Source of the DNA: Rotaria macrura
Taxonomy: Eukaryota; Rotifera; Eurotatoria; Philodinida; Philodinidae
NCBI GenBank assembly: GCA_900239685.1
Contig: OENT01000567.1
Coordinates: 1-64,000, forward strand
Direction: 5' to 3'
DNA: 64,000 nt
Shown here: in pieces, positions 1 through 16,119 of the stretch
Numbering within the stretch: the stretch's first letter is position 1
Layout of the letters: the number at the start of each line of letters is the position of its first letter
The notes under the pieces: model-generated
Told to the model about the DNA's origin: nothing
The model's input: only the letters and a program-made list of their open reading frames with translations
Database searches by the model: none
Made by a program: the position numbers and the translations under genes

Positions 1-3000
1 AAATTTGGATTTGGTGGTTTTCGCTGATGCTGAACAAGATGAGAACATCAAATCAAAAATCAAAATTTTATGCAGTGCCTCGATTCCTCGGTCCCCACAT
101 GGACTCTCTCTTAAAAGTTTCATTTAAACATGCAACTACCGTAATTTTATAACACTCCCATTGCAATTTATACTGAACAAAAAATCAGACATTTTGTCGT
201 CTGACGATAAAAGAAAGTAACTTCTGAGAATTTAATGCGTCGTATGAAGCATGTTACACGAGAACTCATTTTATTTTAGAGCGCCGTTTGCATTACATGG
301 GAAACAATGCGATCATCTCGAAGATTTTCTTCATCTAGAATAGTGTATCGTAGATATCTTCACAGATTAGTTCTCCAATCATTGTGTTGTGATCAATAGT
401 TTACAATATAATCTTTTTTCCTCAACAAGATCCTGAATATTCTACAGATTATTTTTTGGGTGTGGGTGTGTATCTACAAATCATCTTGAACAACATTGAT
501 ATTCACATTCAATTTTTTGTTCGTGTCATGCAACAATAGAAATATTTCAGTTGCTTCGATATTCATTTGAATATCTTTAGTCATTTATAGGACAACATTA
601 TTCTTTTGACAGGGAATACAGAAATGTTGGAGGATCTATGCGTCAATCATATTATTACGATTACTTTTAATACATGGTTTAGAGAAATTTTGCAGGCCTT
701 ATCGACGCAAGTAAAATTAAAAGATTCAGAGGAAATAAAGATCGACTCAGACTTCAGGCAATGCTATCCACATACGATGTCTTTCTTTGATCAAAATAAT
801 ATGTTTCGTTTATACTCTATCGATGTAATCAATCTCTTGGTTTATTCACTTTTGTTTCTGATTCGAATTTCAAGCTTCAATACACTATGTTTATCTGTGA
901 AAACAAGATCCTGTATGTGACATCATCTTTGCGGTCTATAATAAGAAATATCTATGAAACTGATCGAAGATAATGCTTCTAAGCATTAATAAATATTTTA
1001 TTTTCAACATTTTCACTGATCCATGAATACAATGAAAAAGTGATATGGAGTGTGCCTCAATGAGTGAATAAATAAATCTTAGTCACTGATAAATTTATCG
1101 ATGTTTCCAAGCTCTATTGATTTTCTGAAATGAATTCTTTCACGCAAATCTGAATGATCCATGTTTCAGTATTGAACTATAGTCGAACAAGCAAAACGAA
1201 TAATCATCTTGTTTTTTTTTGAAAACAATAGAGCATAGATTGATGACGAAAATTTCTCATATTATTAATCATCCATGATTATAATAAAATTGAGAAAAAA
1301 AGAAATTTATGACACACTATTTGTCTTCAAAATCAATGATTAGAACTGTTTTTTGAACAATTGATTACTGAGTGTTCTGACATACAATATCAGTAACAAG
1401 TAGCTGCATATGTTTGTAGAATGTACTAAAACGGAACTGAATCCTTCTATCGCTTGAATAGAGAAAGATTTCAACTTTGATTGTTTGACCTCTATAAAGT
1501 GGTAATCATCTCATAAGATAGGCGTGGGTGTTCCCATCATTATTCTTAGCTTTCAGAAACGAAAGCTGTAGCTATATGAAAGAATTCATCACCACAACAT
1601 GAGAAATCTGATTCAGTTTTTTCCTGTTAATTGATGAATTCAAATGTTATATCCATTTACTATTATATATGGGGGAAAAAATGTCATAGACGTTAACCAA
1701 GGAATATATCTAGACAACTTCGGGATTCCTTTTCTGCAATATTTTATGTATCTTGTAAACAGATCAGAGTATATTAACAGAAGTTATCCTCACTTAGTTA
1801 CATGTTAACTGTTCGGAGTCGGCACTGAAACGAATACAAAACCCGACTGTGATGGGATCGTCTACAAAAGATAAGTACATTCATACGTGTTTCAGAAATG
1901 AGAAACTTCGCACATTTCATTCCATAGGCCCACAGCGTAGGGTTATGAAAAAGAAGAATTATTTCAAAATGTACCGACTAACAATAAAAATAAAGACAAA
2001 TCAGTTGAAGATAGAGCCAAACCTGCACGTACATAATTGAGTTTGAGAGACGATTTTTGGTATCTTCAGAAGATTTTTATTTAATGTAACTTGTGCGAGC
2101 CGCAAGTTCTCTCTCGCACTATAGTGGAACACATACTTGTATAGGAGAGAAAAGAATACTTTTCGTAAAATGGTTTTTTGAAAACGATCATACTGATATA
2201 CTTTTAACATACGGTGACTTTATTTGCCAATAAATGAATAGAACTGTTTTTCATTACATAGATATGTAATTCAATTACGTTCTTCATCAAATATGTATGA
2301 AAGTGCATATTTCGTAAAACATAAAAATCATGTTAGATGCTGAAAGACACTACTTTCTCCTCAAAGTGGCTATAAAAGGCTGATTCGACACGTGAACCAT
2401 GTTCCATTTGGTTACGTCAAGGTAAAGAAAAGAGTACATTCATATATGTACTATATACGATATCGAGATAAGCTGTTTCAACGGGGAGTTAGACTAATGT
2501 GCAAAATTCTTCAAAACACAATTCAAGGATACAATCGATCAAAGGAATCAACTTAGGAAATAATGAATGAAAGAATGATACAAAAAGATGATGAAAATCC
2601 GTACGCTTGTAATTTTGCAACTATTGTAAACTCATTGATTTTCAAATAAAGAATGAATAATAAATCTACGTTCTAGAACACTGATTGTTTCAGTATATGG
2701 ATGCTTTCTGACATATGAATTAAACTTTAACGAAGTGTCTTATGTCTGTTGTACAGATTGTATATGGTGCGTCTTGTGCACAAATATGAAGATAGATGTA
2801 GTTTTTTAAGAAGGACATATACTAGCATTGAAACTATCAAGTTTAATGAAACATCAAATCAAAATTCAATCATTTTAATGTCGATCTGTAACTTGAAGAG
2901 TATACAAAACTACATAGAAAGACGTATACAACGCGAGTATAAATTTACCCGGTCGTTTGTTAAAATGGAGACAAATTTAAATTGAAAGGAATTGAAATAC

Positions 3001-6000
3001 TGTCAAGATCAATTTTTTCTAAGGTAAACATAGATTATTTATCTTTCAAAATAACATATATATATTCTTGTCGTATTTTTTTCAATGAAAACCTTTGTTA
3101 TTTTCAAGGTATTCTAATGAAATCTAGTTGACATTCGAATAATTAATGTACACTCACACTCGTAGGTGAACGCCTTAGAGCATGGATCTTATTTGATTTC
3201 AAATAAATAAAGCAAATATTCTCTCATGTCAATGACGGATCCTCTTGATTTATTTAACAATTATTCAATTCATTATATTCTACTGAGAATATTTTTAAAA
3301 CAACGAAATATACGTAAATTAGGAGCACTTCGAAAGATGATATCTAAATTCTGAAAACATTTCTTCCATAAAGAAATGGTATTCTGGGGGATTATTATTG
3401 CAATGACAGATTCTAAAGCAACATACCCTTGTTGCAAGAAAAGATCTACTTGTCGTGCCCTCTAAACTATAGTTCTTGCAACGTGTTTTTGCAACTTGAA
3501 AAGTTTGTATTTCTAAATTGTTTCAAGTTCCAATTATCAAACTTGAATAAAAAAAAGAACACGAAACTGTTGTGCATTAAAAACTCTATCAATATCAGTA
3601 TTCTCAAAAATGTTTTAGATCCGTTCTTGATTCTTTAATCAAGCATGTATTAAACATGAACTATTTCGTAAAATCGAATCTTTTGCAAAAACTATCACTT
3701 TAGAAATTTCGCACAAAAGAAATAATTAAAAAAAAACATTTTTTTATCGTTGTGGGAATGAGGCTACAAGAACAAAGAGTAAATTTAACTTCCAATATAC
3801 CATTGGAAAGAACACTCTTCATAATAGAAAAGTTACCTTTTATAATGCATGTTTTCTCATTTTTCTTGTGATGGAAAGAAGCTAATAGAGAATAGAAAAT
3901 GTACTTTGGCACGATTTTGAAGTTGCAACGACTTTTGTTTAGAAGTGTTTCTCTTTTTCATTTATTTACAAGTCGGCTAGACTGTCTAAGAGAGCTTGAT
4001 ATTTATGCGAAGATGTTTGCATCGCATGTTATATTCGATAGTTTTGTTCATCAACAGCTCATATACTATTTAGATCATCTGATAGGTGGGAGAATGGATG
4101 ATGGAGCAGAGTCTGAATTTTGTTAGTTAGTTTTGCATCAGTCTTTTCACTGAAAATGTAATGACAATTATGTCGAATTCATTTGTTTTCAGCTTGTGAC
4201 AATAATTCTTCTAGAGACCGTTCGTGTAATTAAATCTAGAAGAACATCAAGGTAGTTCGTTTTAGCGTTACAATTGGTATATTGAGAGTCTGTTAGTTCG
4301 ATTTTTTTTGGTGTTGTCTTTCATCTGTTGCCAGAAGAAGAACACATTCGAAATGATAGCATTTCTTCGACAGGCTGATTTTTCCCCTCATCATCGAAAC
4401 TTTCTATTCAACAGTATTTATTTCAAGAAAATTAATTTGACTCGTAGTAGTAAAAACATCTTGACTTTAATGCATATGTTATATCGGCTGCTCATGCATT
4501 TACGGTATATTTGTTTTTTGGAGACCAAAAGAAAAAGAACAATGGAAACAAATCCATTATACTTCTTCTACATGGTATTCTTATTTGTGAAAGAAAACTC
4601 ATGATCACTAATAGACTGTTGGACAGTGTCACCACGAGTTACAAGTGAATATTTTTTCATTCATAGTTTCTTCATATCGTTCATTAACACTTACCAATTG
4701 TTTTATTAATTTTGAATTGGAAGACATTGTGACACAATTAAATGATGAGGAGAACAAGAAATGTCTGGAAGCTATGGCAATGTATGTATTAGGTGATAAA
4801 ATTCGGTCATTTCTTGGAGATGATGTCCAAGTAAAATTCATTGAAAAATAGTTCCGAAATCATACACTCATCGTCAAAGTCAATATTAAGACAATGGTGC
4901 ATAATTTTTGTCTTGTTTTCTGTAACTCAGAACTTCAACTACTTTTTATGGTAGAATAAAAATAAATAATTTATTCTAAACCAAAGAAGTAGAATAAATC
5001 GCATTTCAGATCACCTGAATGTGTGCAATTTTATGGAATGAATCAATATCTCATCGAACAGATCGATATGACGATGATTGAATTAAAGTGTTAGCTGCGA
5101 CGTTGAAAGGTTCTTGTTTCACAAACAGCGACTGAAATAATTACTGTATAATACTCTGTACGCGCCATGATCTCTCCAATGTCGACGTTGTTTCATAACG
5201 ATAAATAACTTCTTTTTTGTTTTCATTGTTTTCTGTCAAATCTGCTTAAAGAGCTTTTCCTCTCTTTGCCATTACAATTTTACCCTTTGTGGACATGTGC
5301 CGATCAAACCAACATGATCAAAATCCATTAAAAAAGTGACTCTTTTTTCTGATTTTGTGTGAAAACCACCGTATTTCACGACACATTTTAGATAATAGGA
5401 TCTAGTTGTAATGCTTAGCTCTGGGATTAAAATTGCATCTCCACGAGTGTGCGACAGAAGTTTATCATGATATTCATAAAATTTCTTCATGAATGAGGGA
5501 GCAGTGGCGGCCCAACCGCGAAGGCTGTTGGGTGGGGATGTAGCAACTTCCAATAATGGAAAATGTTTCTTTTTCCTCAAAAACGCAGAAAGTAAGTACT
5601 GTTTTTCTTCAGCATTTCATAGCATAAACTTACAGATTTTTTTCTCTATTCTAAACATAATGATCACGTAATTGTAGTTGATCTATAAGTACGTTGTGAT
5701 CTTTAGTTTGAATGAAATGTCATGAAGTTTTTTAAGTATTTTTCCAAAACGTATCGTAATTGTTATTTAAAGAAAATTCTGCTTTCTAAAGCAAATGATA
5801 AGAGATAGGGAAGTTGACAATAGGCCCACAAAAAAAAACGCCCATCATGAAGTAGTATCAGTTACAAGTGATTGTGAGCAATGTTCTAAGGCTTCAACCT
5901 TAACCCAAATCAGTTTAAATTGATTATGAATTGTGGAAAGCGGAAGGGAGGAAAATTAGAACTCCGGTACCTCATTTTACTCAAGGATCATATCGAAACT

Positions 6001-9000
6001 ATCCTTGAAAACTTATTAAAAATTTCAATTCCCCTATCAACCTGTGTAACAGATTATTATTTGTAGTCCGGCAGAGATAAGTTTATTTGGCATTAAGAGT
6101 CAATTATTGCATTGTACTCTCAAATTTCGAACATGAGCGAAACATTTGAGCTGTTATCCGCGGCGATTTCACCTAGAGCAATTGAAAAATATTCACCTGA
6201 AGTACAAACAACATCAACACCGGTCATTCTCAATCGATGAAACATTTGACTGAAAAAATACTAAATCATAGTTCTTTCTACTTTTTTTGAATTTTTAAAT
6301 AATTCGAAAACTATAATTTTGTTGTTCTCGCAAACTTTTTAAATAAAAACATCTTAATTTAACAAATTGAGGTTTTCAGTACTTTTTTAATGATTTTATC
6401 AATTCAATTAAATGATAATGAGAAAGCAAAACGGCATCATTTATGTTCATAGACTATCGTTTACGACGATCGTAATGTATATTGTATACGACAGTATACG
6501 GTCGTCATAACGCTCGACCTGGGTGTCTAGCCTTTTAGATACATTACTAGTAGCATAGGTAACCGTACATTCCTATAGAATTCTTATTCAGGTATCCTGA
6601 TTCCCATGTATTTCATTCGTAAGGGCACGTATTTTTGACGGAAAAAATTGTATCGGAGTGTTGTGGATACAATCGACTACATAATGCATCGTTTTATTAT
6701 TTAACGGTTCCTTTACAACTTCTGTAAAACGTTCGAATAAACGAAAACATAACTCGCTCTTCACGAAATATTTGGGTGATTACAGTGATCTCTGTGTTGC
6801 GGATAAGAAAGCTTTAAAAAACGTAAGAAATGAATGAATAATTCATTCTCAATGGGAACAGACCGTAACTTTCACACTCAGCTCTGTTGTTTTTTTTCAT
6901 TTTTTTAAAATTGAAAATTACATAAAATCTCAGAAAGAGTCATTACTTGAATCGATTTTACATGAAATCTAACGAAAATGATCTAATTTTAGAGTCGTAT
7001 GTTGTTAACATTTGTATTCGTCTTCTTAAGGCAGTATGTTTACAAGATTATATCAAACGCACATAAACGTTATGGTGAGTTTTCATTCATACTATAAGCA
7101 AGTGTCTTCCAAGTTATTCTAATGCTTCAACACAATAAAGATAATTTATAGATGAATACGCCGACGAAGACATGTGTGAATATGTAAATTTATCAATTAC
7201 TGCTTTAAATGCATTATGATAGACAGTCGAATATTCAATGAGGTATAAAAAGCATGACAGTAAACATGCTTAAAATGAAATTAATGAAGGTTTTTAATAT
7301 AAACTTTGATTCATGAAATCATATCTAAACTTTATGAATTGCTTTTTTTCATTATTAAATAAAGTTCAGCAAAAGCTGAAACTAAAAATCTTTCTTGTTT
7401 TCGGCCACGGATTTATCCGCAGCGAGTGATTCATTTTAGTCTTGAACAATATTCAATTTTTACTATTTAAAAACTTCAGTAGTTCATAGTTGGATTTTCT
7501 CTACTTCAGCATTCGCTATTGTGCTTGATATTATGTGTATGATCAAACTAGACTTGTTTGTTTGGTTCTCTATGTCAGTAATTATAATCATTTTGTCTCT
7601 CGTTATTTGCAAAGCAAAGTTGACTTCTATTTTATATGTATTTTAATACATGAGGCATAAGGAACAACCAATCCTACTTGATAAAAATATTTTATTTGGT
7701 TATATTGAATATAATTTATGTAGGAACTACGTTGTATTATTACATGGACGGATGAAAATGTTGAAGCAGAAAAGGTTGATGCGATTGAAGATTTTACAAG
7801 CAAAAATACATTAGCAGTAAAATAAAGGAATTTTCTGAAACTTTCACTATATTGTTTATATTTCTTTGGGAAGTAATTGTGAGTGTGGGAAGGGCATCGG
7901 AAAGTGTCTCATATTCATGAGTGGATGTAGTAAAGGTTGTTTTGGTTTATTTTCGCCCATGTTACTCGTTGATTGTGTTGATGATGTAACCTAAACAGTA
8001 AAAGATATGATAAAACTACATCGCCGAGTAATATTATGTGTCTTAGAATTTACTATAGTTACATCTACAATAGGGTTAGCATTGATCTGATGTTGAAAAC
8101 CAATGAGACAATATAGGATAAGGCTTATAATGAGCATGTAAAACCGACAGAAATGCATCTAATGATGTTTTGTCTTGGCAATTTTCTTTAAAAAAATTTA
8201 AAAGAATGGTGTCGTTTAAAAGAAAATTCTCTTCAGTATCTCTGCGTCGTTCGTCTCTTTAAATAGTGTGCTGTAGAGAGGAAAACGGAAGAAAAAAAAA
8301 CTAGAAACAATATCGCCAATGATATTTCTTTCAAGTGCTTTGCTTAACAAGCTTATCTGTTACCGTGCCAAAGTTAATGAAAGTGGAAAGAGAAATGAAA
8401 AAACATATGCTTTTTTTCATTATTTCTAGTGCACTAATTTCCATTTCATCATAAATGACAAGTAACGGAATAATATTTTTGCAATCAGCGTGTTACGTCT
8501 AATTACTGCTCTTTTAATTTTTCCGCATGCTTAACAAACAGCAATATGAGTATGGACAGAATAATTTAAAACTTGCTTAGACTTAAGTCGTCTATTTTAT
8601 TTTCTTTTTCATACACCAGAAAGAAAAAACAAGAAGTGTAACATCTGTGCCAACTTCTTCAATAAATGACACGTTATAAAATATGTAAACGCTTGCTTCC
8701 GTTGCTGGCATTCTGTTAAATAATACTAATTGTTTTCGATTAAAACATGTTGAAATTCTTTTAACATCAACATCGTGCAGAGTATACTTGAGTATGACTC
8801 TAGGTGGGATGGATGTGAGTGCGACCACATGTGTAGCGTTTATCAAGAAGAAGAACTAGAATCATCATGTCTGTTAATACAGCCAGATTTGCAAGAAAAA
8901 GTATTAAAATTGAAAAGTATTAAAAATGAATTGTGTTGTATAATTTATTTTTTACACTTCATTTTCTGCTTAACACATTCATCAAAGATAAAAGTGAAAA

Positions 9001-12000
9001 CAAATACTTTTCTCTATGGCGACGTGTACTTCACTCTTGAACACAGAAAAAAACAATCTGCTTGTCTTAGATTTGGTGACAACTCATAGAATCGGTGATG
9101 ATATGAATATATTCCAACGACAAAAAAGCCAATGGAAAACATTCTACCACCTTCAATTGATTTATTACAAATAAGAATTTGTCATCTTTTTTAAAATTTT
9201 CCCATCTAATTCTGTTATTCAACTATTTTACTTTCCAGAGTATGAAGGAAAAACAATTGGCGTTGAAGTATTTTTTAGAGAACATCAGCATTGAATACAA
9301 GATGACAATAAGCTGAAAAATAGTTTTTTCAACTTCTATCTGTATGAGACAGGACTGTGCATAGCAGAAAATTGTGTGAATCAAATAATATTCAACATTC
9401 GCTGATATTGTCTCAAATAGATGAATATCGAAACGTACCTTTCATCTAGATCACATCAGTAAGACAATGCACTTAATACAATTCGTTAGAAATTCAATTC
9501 ATTTTAATTTGTCCATGTTTCTCATTATCACAAATGTTTCCATCGGTAAAGTTCTCCCTCATCTAGTGAGTTCTTTAAAACGAAATTTGAAATATAATTT
9601 TATTATCAGTTATTAGAACACGAAACCATGAAAACAGTATAAATTTGATAAATTTTAGTCAACGACGACTAGACGATGGCAAGAATGCATAATTTATTTT
9701 GAAGCAATGCATTGAAATATCAAAAACGAATAGATCAATATTCTATTCCATATTTAGGTACACATCAATATGTATTCATCTATAGGTCACCTTGAAACAT
9801 TCCTATGAAATTTGTTTCTTAGAATAGCTCAGAAGTGATTCTTTAAAAAGACAGTTTTGTTTGAAAACATGGCGTCACGCAATCCTATGGTACTAATGAC
9901 TCGCTAATATGTCATCCCATATCTGAATCAATCATCTTTACGATAAATCAAGGTATAAAGGTGTGTACAGATTGATACATGTGTGCAGAACTTCTATATT
10001 CCCCATGCGATCATATCATCCTTTGACTTAAATAATCAATGTCGATAAAAGAAAACAGAAGTTACTATGGAGTTTTTAAGGATATTATAATTAACAGTGT
10101 GCAATAAAAATCGCAATGGCACTGATAAATAACGGAAACGGTATTTTATCATCAACATATATAATACTCACTCAACGATATCACATTTGTACGTTACATG
10201 CATTGTCTATTAACTCTGCGTTCAACTAAGTTGTTTAATATTTTTTTGAAATTTCAATGGGTGAAACTTCAAAAACGAAAATACAATGAATAAGACTTCT
10301 CTATATTTGAAGCTAAAAGTAAAATATAACTAGTCTACTAGTTGAAAAAATCAAAAGTTTGAGCTCATTTTGCGAGAAAGAATTTGCGATACGCACTGTT
10401 CTAGTATATTGATGAATCTTTGGCACTTTACGTCGAAAATCGATTCTTCTTGGAAACTAACTGACAATGTTAGACATGTGTATATAAACGTATGAAATCA
10501 ATCTTCTTTGTCGATGAATCTCGCTTTTCAAAGTTTTCTGAACATCAAATCTCAAAATAGAGTCAAAGCTTTTGATCACTACTTTTATTTTTCTAATCTA
10601 TTGAAACCTCTTCAAACTAAATTAAAAATGACTAGACAGACCAAAATTTCCACCTTGTGATGGTCGCTATAGAAAACCTTCTTCCTTTCTCTGAGGAATA
10701 ATCCATTCTTCCAATCGATTATAAAATGCAACCACTGAAATCAACTATGTTGAAAAGAACCATTTGTGAGCAGATTAACCTTTAGCATAAAAATCATTTT
10801 GTAGAAAAATGTAAATTTGTGGTTCATACCTTTTCGAATAGAATCAACAGTACAAAAATTACTATAAACCAAAGATAAATGCCAAGCATAGTTTACCAAC
10901 ATACTCAATATCTATATCGAACCCGTGCTTTTTGCTATATAACTAATAGTAAATAGAACCACTTATTAGTTATTGTCAGTGGATATGATGATTAAAGTAT
11001 TTTACAATGGAATAGTGAAACGAACTGAATATTTCTTGTTTTAAGTTTATAGTTATCTTGAGTAAGTTTATTCTTGTTTGCATATATTTTTCTAGAAACA
11101 TGATGATAACGATGATTTTAGAAAAATATATGGTATAAACTGTTTGTTTCTACCTTATCGGATGTATTTCAGATTGAAAATTCTCTGATAAATCTCAAAC
11201 ATATGTCTTGAAAATGACAGTTGTACCTGTGGAAACATCGACTACATATTAACTAAATCGAATATTGAAAATGAATAACACAGATAAAATCTGAAAAGTG
11301 TTACCCATGAGAAAAACAAATTACTGTGTAATAATTTGTTCATGTATGAGTCAGTGCTTCATTTACGAGCAAAAAATCAATAGACACATAAGAACATGTA
11401 AATACTGAAGTAAAAGTCAATTAAATGAGCTGATTTCAATCATTTCAAACTAATAAGAATAACTCAGCTTATCCTTGACAATGGATAAATATTGATGAAG
11501 ACAAAACTGCAATACTCATATTTGTAATTTTGCTTAAGAAAGTACATTTCATTTCCTCGATGATTATCAAAACTTTTCAAAATCGAGTGTCATGTTACTG
11601 CTTGTTTAATGATACTTTGTATTTTTTAGACGAAGTATCATAACGGCTCCAAGATATCGATAACTCTAATACAATAAAAAATAGAAACGTTTCATGCGTT
11701 TCATACTATCAAACTCAAGCAAAAAGTCATACAATCATAGTTTTAACTACTCTCATGAACTACGAATAGCATCTACATAAAATCGTACAAAACTTTTATA
11801 TAATTTGTTCGTGAAAAAAAATCAAAGTTTGCTTTTTCGCCAAATATACGACTAATATAAATTTTGATGTGCAAGTAAAATCCTTTCCGGTAATTGTGGT
11901 TTTTATTCGTTAGTTCAATCAATTTGATTTATTTTCTATTCATTGAATATCCTTGATATTTTGATTCTGTTTTAGCAAAGTGTAAACTGGAATGTGCAAA

Positions 12001-15000
12001 CGAAGATTACATGCATCTTGAATAGTTTTTTATAATTGTGGATCCTTCATGTGAGAAATACTTCATTCATTTGTATGTATCTCTTCTATTCTGATTCGAT
12101 ATATTGGACAACTAGTAGTACCATCGTTATCCAATCGGTCGATGAGTATATCTAAAACAAGTCTATTTTTCCAAAATTTTATACCTCAACCATTTATTAC
12201 ATTGATACTAGTGAACATAATTTGCATAAATTTCAATCGATTTATCAATTTTAACTTCATTTTCTTTGGACAATACTTTTTTATGTATCAGTCTGCATAA
12301 TATGCGTAGGATCCAATGGTAGAATAAATATTAAACCACTGAACGGTACAGATCTCGATAATTGAAACTTCGCGATTCCATTTCTCGTTTCTGGATTTCG
12401 ATTCCTCTTACTATTAATTTTAAATATCAAACTCACTCTAAACTTGTTCGATGTCAAATCGAAGCGATTTTCATTCGAACTCCCATTAATCCACAGATAC
12501 GTGTTCGATTCAGATGTTGGTTGTTAAACTATCTTGAAACAGTTGCATTCGATGTAATCCAATGATTAATGAAGATCCTATGTTTTAGACTCCATCACTT
12601 ACGAATAATTATCTGTAAAAAAAAAAGATAAGTATCCTTAATTTTCTGAATTCTGCAATCATTTCCACATCAACGGTTATTTTATCAAGAGTACTTTCGT
12701 TTCAAATGATCACTAGAGTTTGATACTACTACTTTTTTTTATGCGATCAACAGCCAATAAATCATCGAAAATATGTTGCACTTTTACTGAAAAATTAATG
12801 ATAAGTTGATCAAACCAAATTTCTTTCGTGAATAGTTTAATTTTATATACTAGAGAAGTATGTTCTAGTTCAGATTTCGCTATCTATTGGCACATGTTGG
12901 AAGTGTCATTTCAAAATATAGACTCATAAAAAATTTCAAATTCTTCAATCACTCTAGATTGATTTATATCCATACAAGCCAGTTTATATATTGACATCTA
13001 TACAAATATTTATATTTGAAGAAGTTAGAATTGTGAAATTTATGTGTTGACGGACAAGTAGACATACTTCTATGAACAGTTCCAATCATGCTAGTGTATA
13101 TTGTGTTCGTATTGCGGTATTTCTCAAAAGATAGATTTTATTTGATTTATTTGCGTCTCGAAGGACAATATTGACAGCATCTAAGACAATATAGATGATC
13201 GTGTTGAAAAGATCATTTTAATTGATATCATTAACAGTACCTGATATTGGTGCATAAATAAGGAAAGATAAAATTCTTGACTTCTGACTTGTATTGAACA
13301 AAACTGTTGATTATTCATACGCTAGTAAATATGATCGAAACGTGTATGATAAATGCGTAAAAGCTCATTTTTCTTTACTATTTCTATTCCATGAATAGTA
13401 ACTAACAGCATGATTTGATTGAACTTCATCATTAATTCAGTTACTGAATATGATAGTCGTTGTACATGGATCAATGATCGTACGAGAATGGTCAGAATAG
13501 ATAATATGGCTCGATACACTTCGAATAGAATCCTTTCTCTGACACTAAATACTTCTATGCTAGTTCTATGATTAGTGGTTCAATTATATAGTAGTACTGA
13601 GACGCACAGTTTCCTCTTACTTAAAATTTACTCAAGGACATGCAGAAGTTGCATTTGATAGTGGTAATTTGTCTACTTGTATTAGTTTTTTTGATGAATG
13701 AAGTTATGTGAGACCTTGCTACAGAAAAAGATAAACCTCAATTATGTTTAACCTTTCAAATATTGAATAGAAAATTTGATATTAACAACGACAACATCTC
13801 TATTTTCATGCACGAGTAACTAACTCGTTTACACTGTCATTTTCTTATCTAATACTTGTAGAAACACGTTGTAGCGATTAAAAACTGATATTTTACGAGT
13901 AAACAGGCAATTAAATAAATTTCTCTATTGAGACAATAATAGCCTTCAAGTGTATCAATTATTTTTCAAGTTTTATTTCAATATGTAACTATTGATTCTA
14001 AACGACAAAAAAATCTTATATCATATTCGATTTTCTGTTTATGTCGATAAAAAGAAATAAAAACATGTTCACTGATGATTAGCTGCAAAGAGAAAAAATA
14101 TAAGTTCAATGATAATCCAAGCATAAACAATTAGACTAATAAAGTTCGATGACAACTCACTTAAATCATGCTCAATATGCATATAAATCAGTGAGTTGTA
14201 TTTTCGTAATCACTATTGCTTATTCATTTGAACGATAAATATATACAATTCACGAGACATAGTGTCTTATTTGGTCAATATCTAAGTAAAAGAAAATAAG
14301 CATACATTAGTCTTTTCGTCGATCTTTGACATTTTTCCAATTAAATATCGAAGGATATGTTGTACTACTCGAAAATGTAATTGTTCATGTGCTGAAGGTT
14401 ACATCATTCGTACATGACAAACGTAGATGCATAAAACTGAATCATCACAGTGATGGTTCATCATCGTTTTCACAATACATCGAAAATGATGTACATAAGT
14501 TGCAACATAATTATGATGATCATCATCACCTCACTAAATAAAATAAATTGAATCATCTACATATTTGTATATATATACTGTATACACACATATACTTGTA
14601 TCACAGTATTTATTGGCATTGAAGAAAAGAAATGCACCATATCACTATCCTATTTTATATTCGTAAATGGGATCCTAATTGATTCCACCCGGTAGTTTAC
14701 TTCCAAATAGATCAGTCATAAAATGTATTAGTATCTTTTTTCTCTGTTTTCTCTTGTTGTTTTGTCAAGGTAAATTTCTTCGTTCTATCCCATCTTTTAG
14801 TCTCTAATTGATGTTTATATATGTATGTATGTTCACATACACATCGGCATGCTTAGTTAGTAGTAATATTAGAAGTGACGACAGTTCGACAGTTAGTCTC
14901 TTCTCCTTCATGGATGGCCTCCTAGATAAGTGATGTAATCTTGTGAGAAAATAACCTTGTAATGAATTGATGCTGAGCAGAAAGAGAAGAAAGAAGAAGA

Positions 15001-15208
15001 AGAGCATAAGAGTGATCGGAAATCTCCAGAGATAATATTCTTTCGTATATCTATTTACTCAAATAGTAGTTCGTTTCTCTTCTTGCTCTACATAAGCTTA
15101 TGATTCACTTGATATTTTATCTGTCACTACTATTTGATTATAATAGTGAGCGACGGTCGAGCGTGGGATCTCGTCAGTTCAACGGCTTAGACCTACTTAT
15201 GTCCTTAA

Positions 15209-15250
15209 TTTATTATTATTATTGTTGTTGTTGTTGTTGTTACTATTATT
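15209..15250. repeat. TTA/TTG trinucleotide microsatellite
   Basis: A run of TTA units passes directly into a run of TTG units and back into TTA-like units. It is a simple compound microsatellite in non-coding DNA. Confidence 0.85.
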
Positions 15251-16083
15251 GTGACTGAACAGGAGCGCAAAAGAAAAATGAGAACATCGTCTTTGTCGTT
15301 GTTCATGATCCTTGTACACGTCTACATCAATCACTGTCTCATTTCTATGAATTTTTTTTCTTTTTCTCTCTTGATCGTTGTCATCGACTCATTCAGACCC
15401 GAGAAGATGCACGAAAAAAAAACAAGTATGTTAGTCGTAATAACAGAATCAAACTAGAACTCGAGAATAATAGAATCATATAAGTTTATAGTTTCTGATC
15501 TACACGCCTTTTTTCTTCATCTTTTGCGTATTTACATAGAGTATCAGCCTTCTCATCACTCAGTCACAAATATGAATTCTAGCATTTCTATTTAGTCCTC
15601 TGTACTCATTCTCATTTTTGTCTCATTCTTTGTCGTTCGACGTCATACATTAATACACATACACATACATGTTCGACACACGTACAGAAAGATACGTTTA
15701 GTTGATACGTTCTACACACGATCTCATACATATATACGTATATGAAGGCATACTTCAATATATAATATATCCGATTTTTGATCTCACACCCGTGTACAAC
15801 AACTATGGTTTATGAACAAATGATGTAAAACGAAATGATGATGATAATCACTTTTTACAAACTAAATACTGTCATGTCGTGTTCATCGCCTGGTTCTTAT
15901 CACATTTTAAATATTTTTTTTTCTAAACGTGTGTCATGTTTAATAATCAATAATTAGAATAACATTACAAATAGGCGATATTCAGAAAGATGTACATTCC
16001 TGTCTATGCAGTTGTTTTTTTCTTCTCCTCTTTCTATCGTTTAATCGTAGATCTCTTTTTTTTCTACCGTTAATAGAAATTAC

Positions 16084-16084
<1 letters not shown>

Positions 16085-16119
<35 letters not shown>
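16085..16119. repeat. TA dinucleotide microsatellite
   Basis: An almost pure run of TA dinucleotides, interrupted once by TG. It lies in the probable upstream region of the LRR receptor gene. Shorter TATATG-type runs occur at about 16,385-16,405 and 17,155-17,165. Confidence 0.85.
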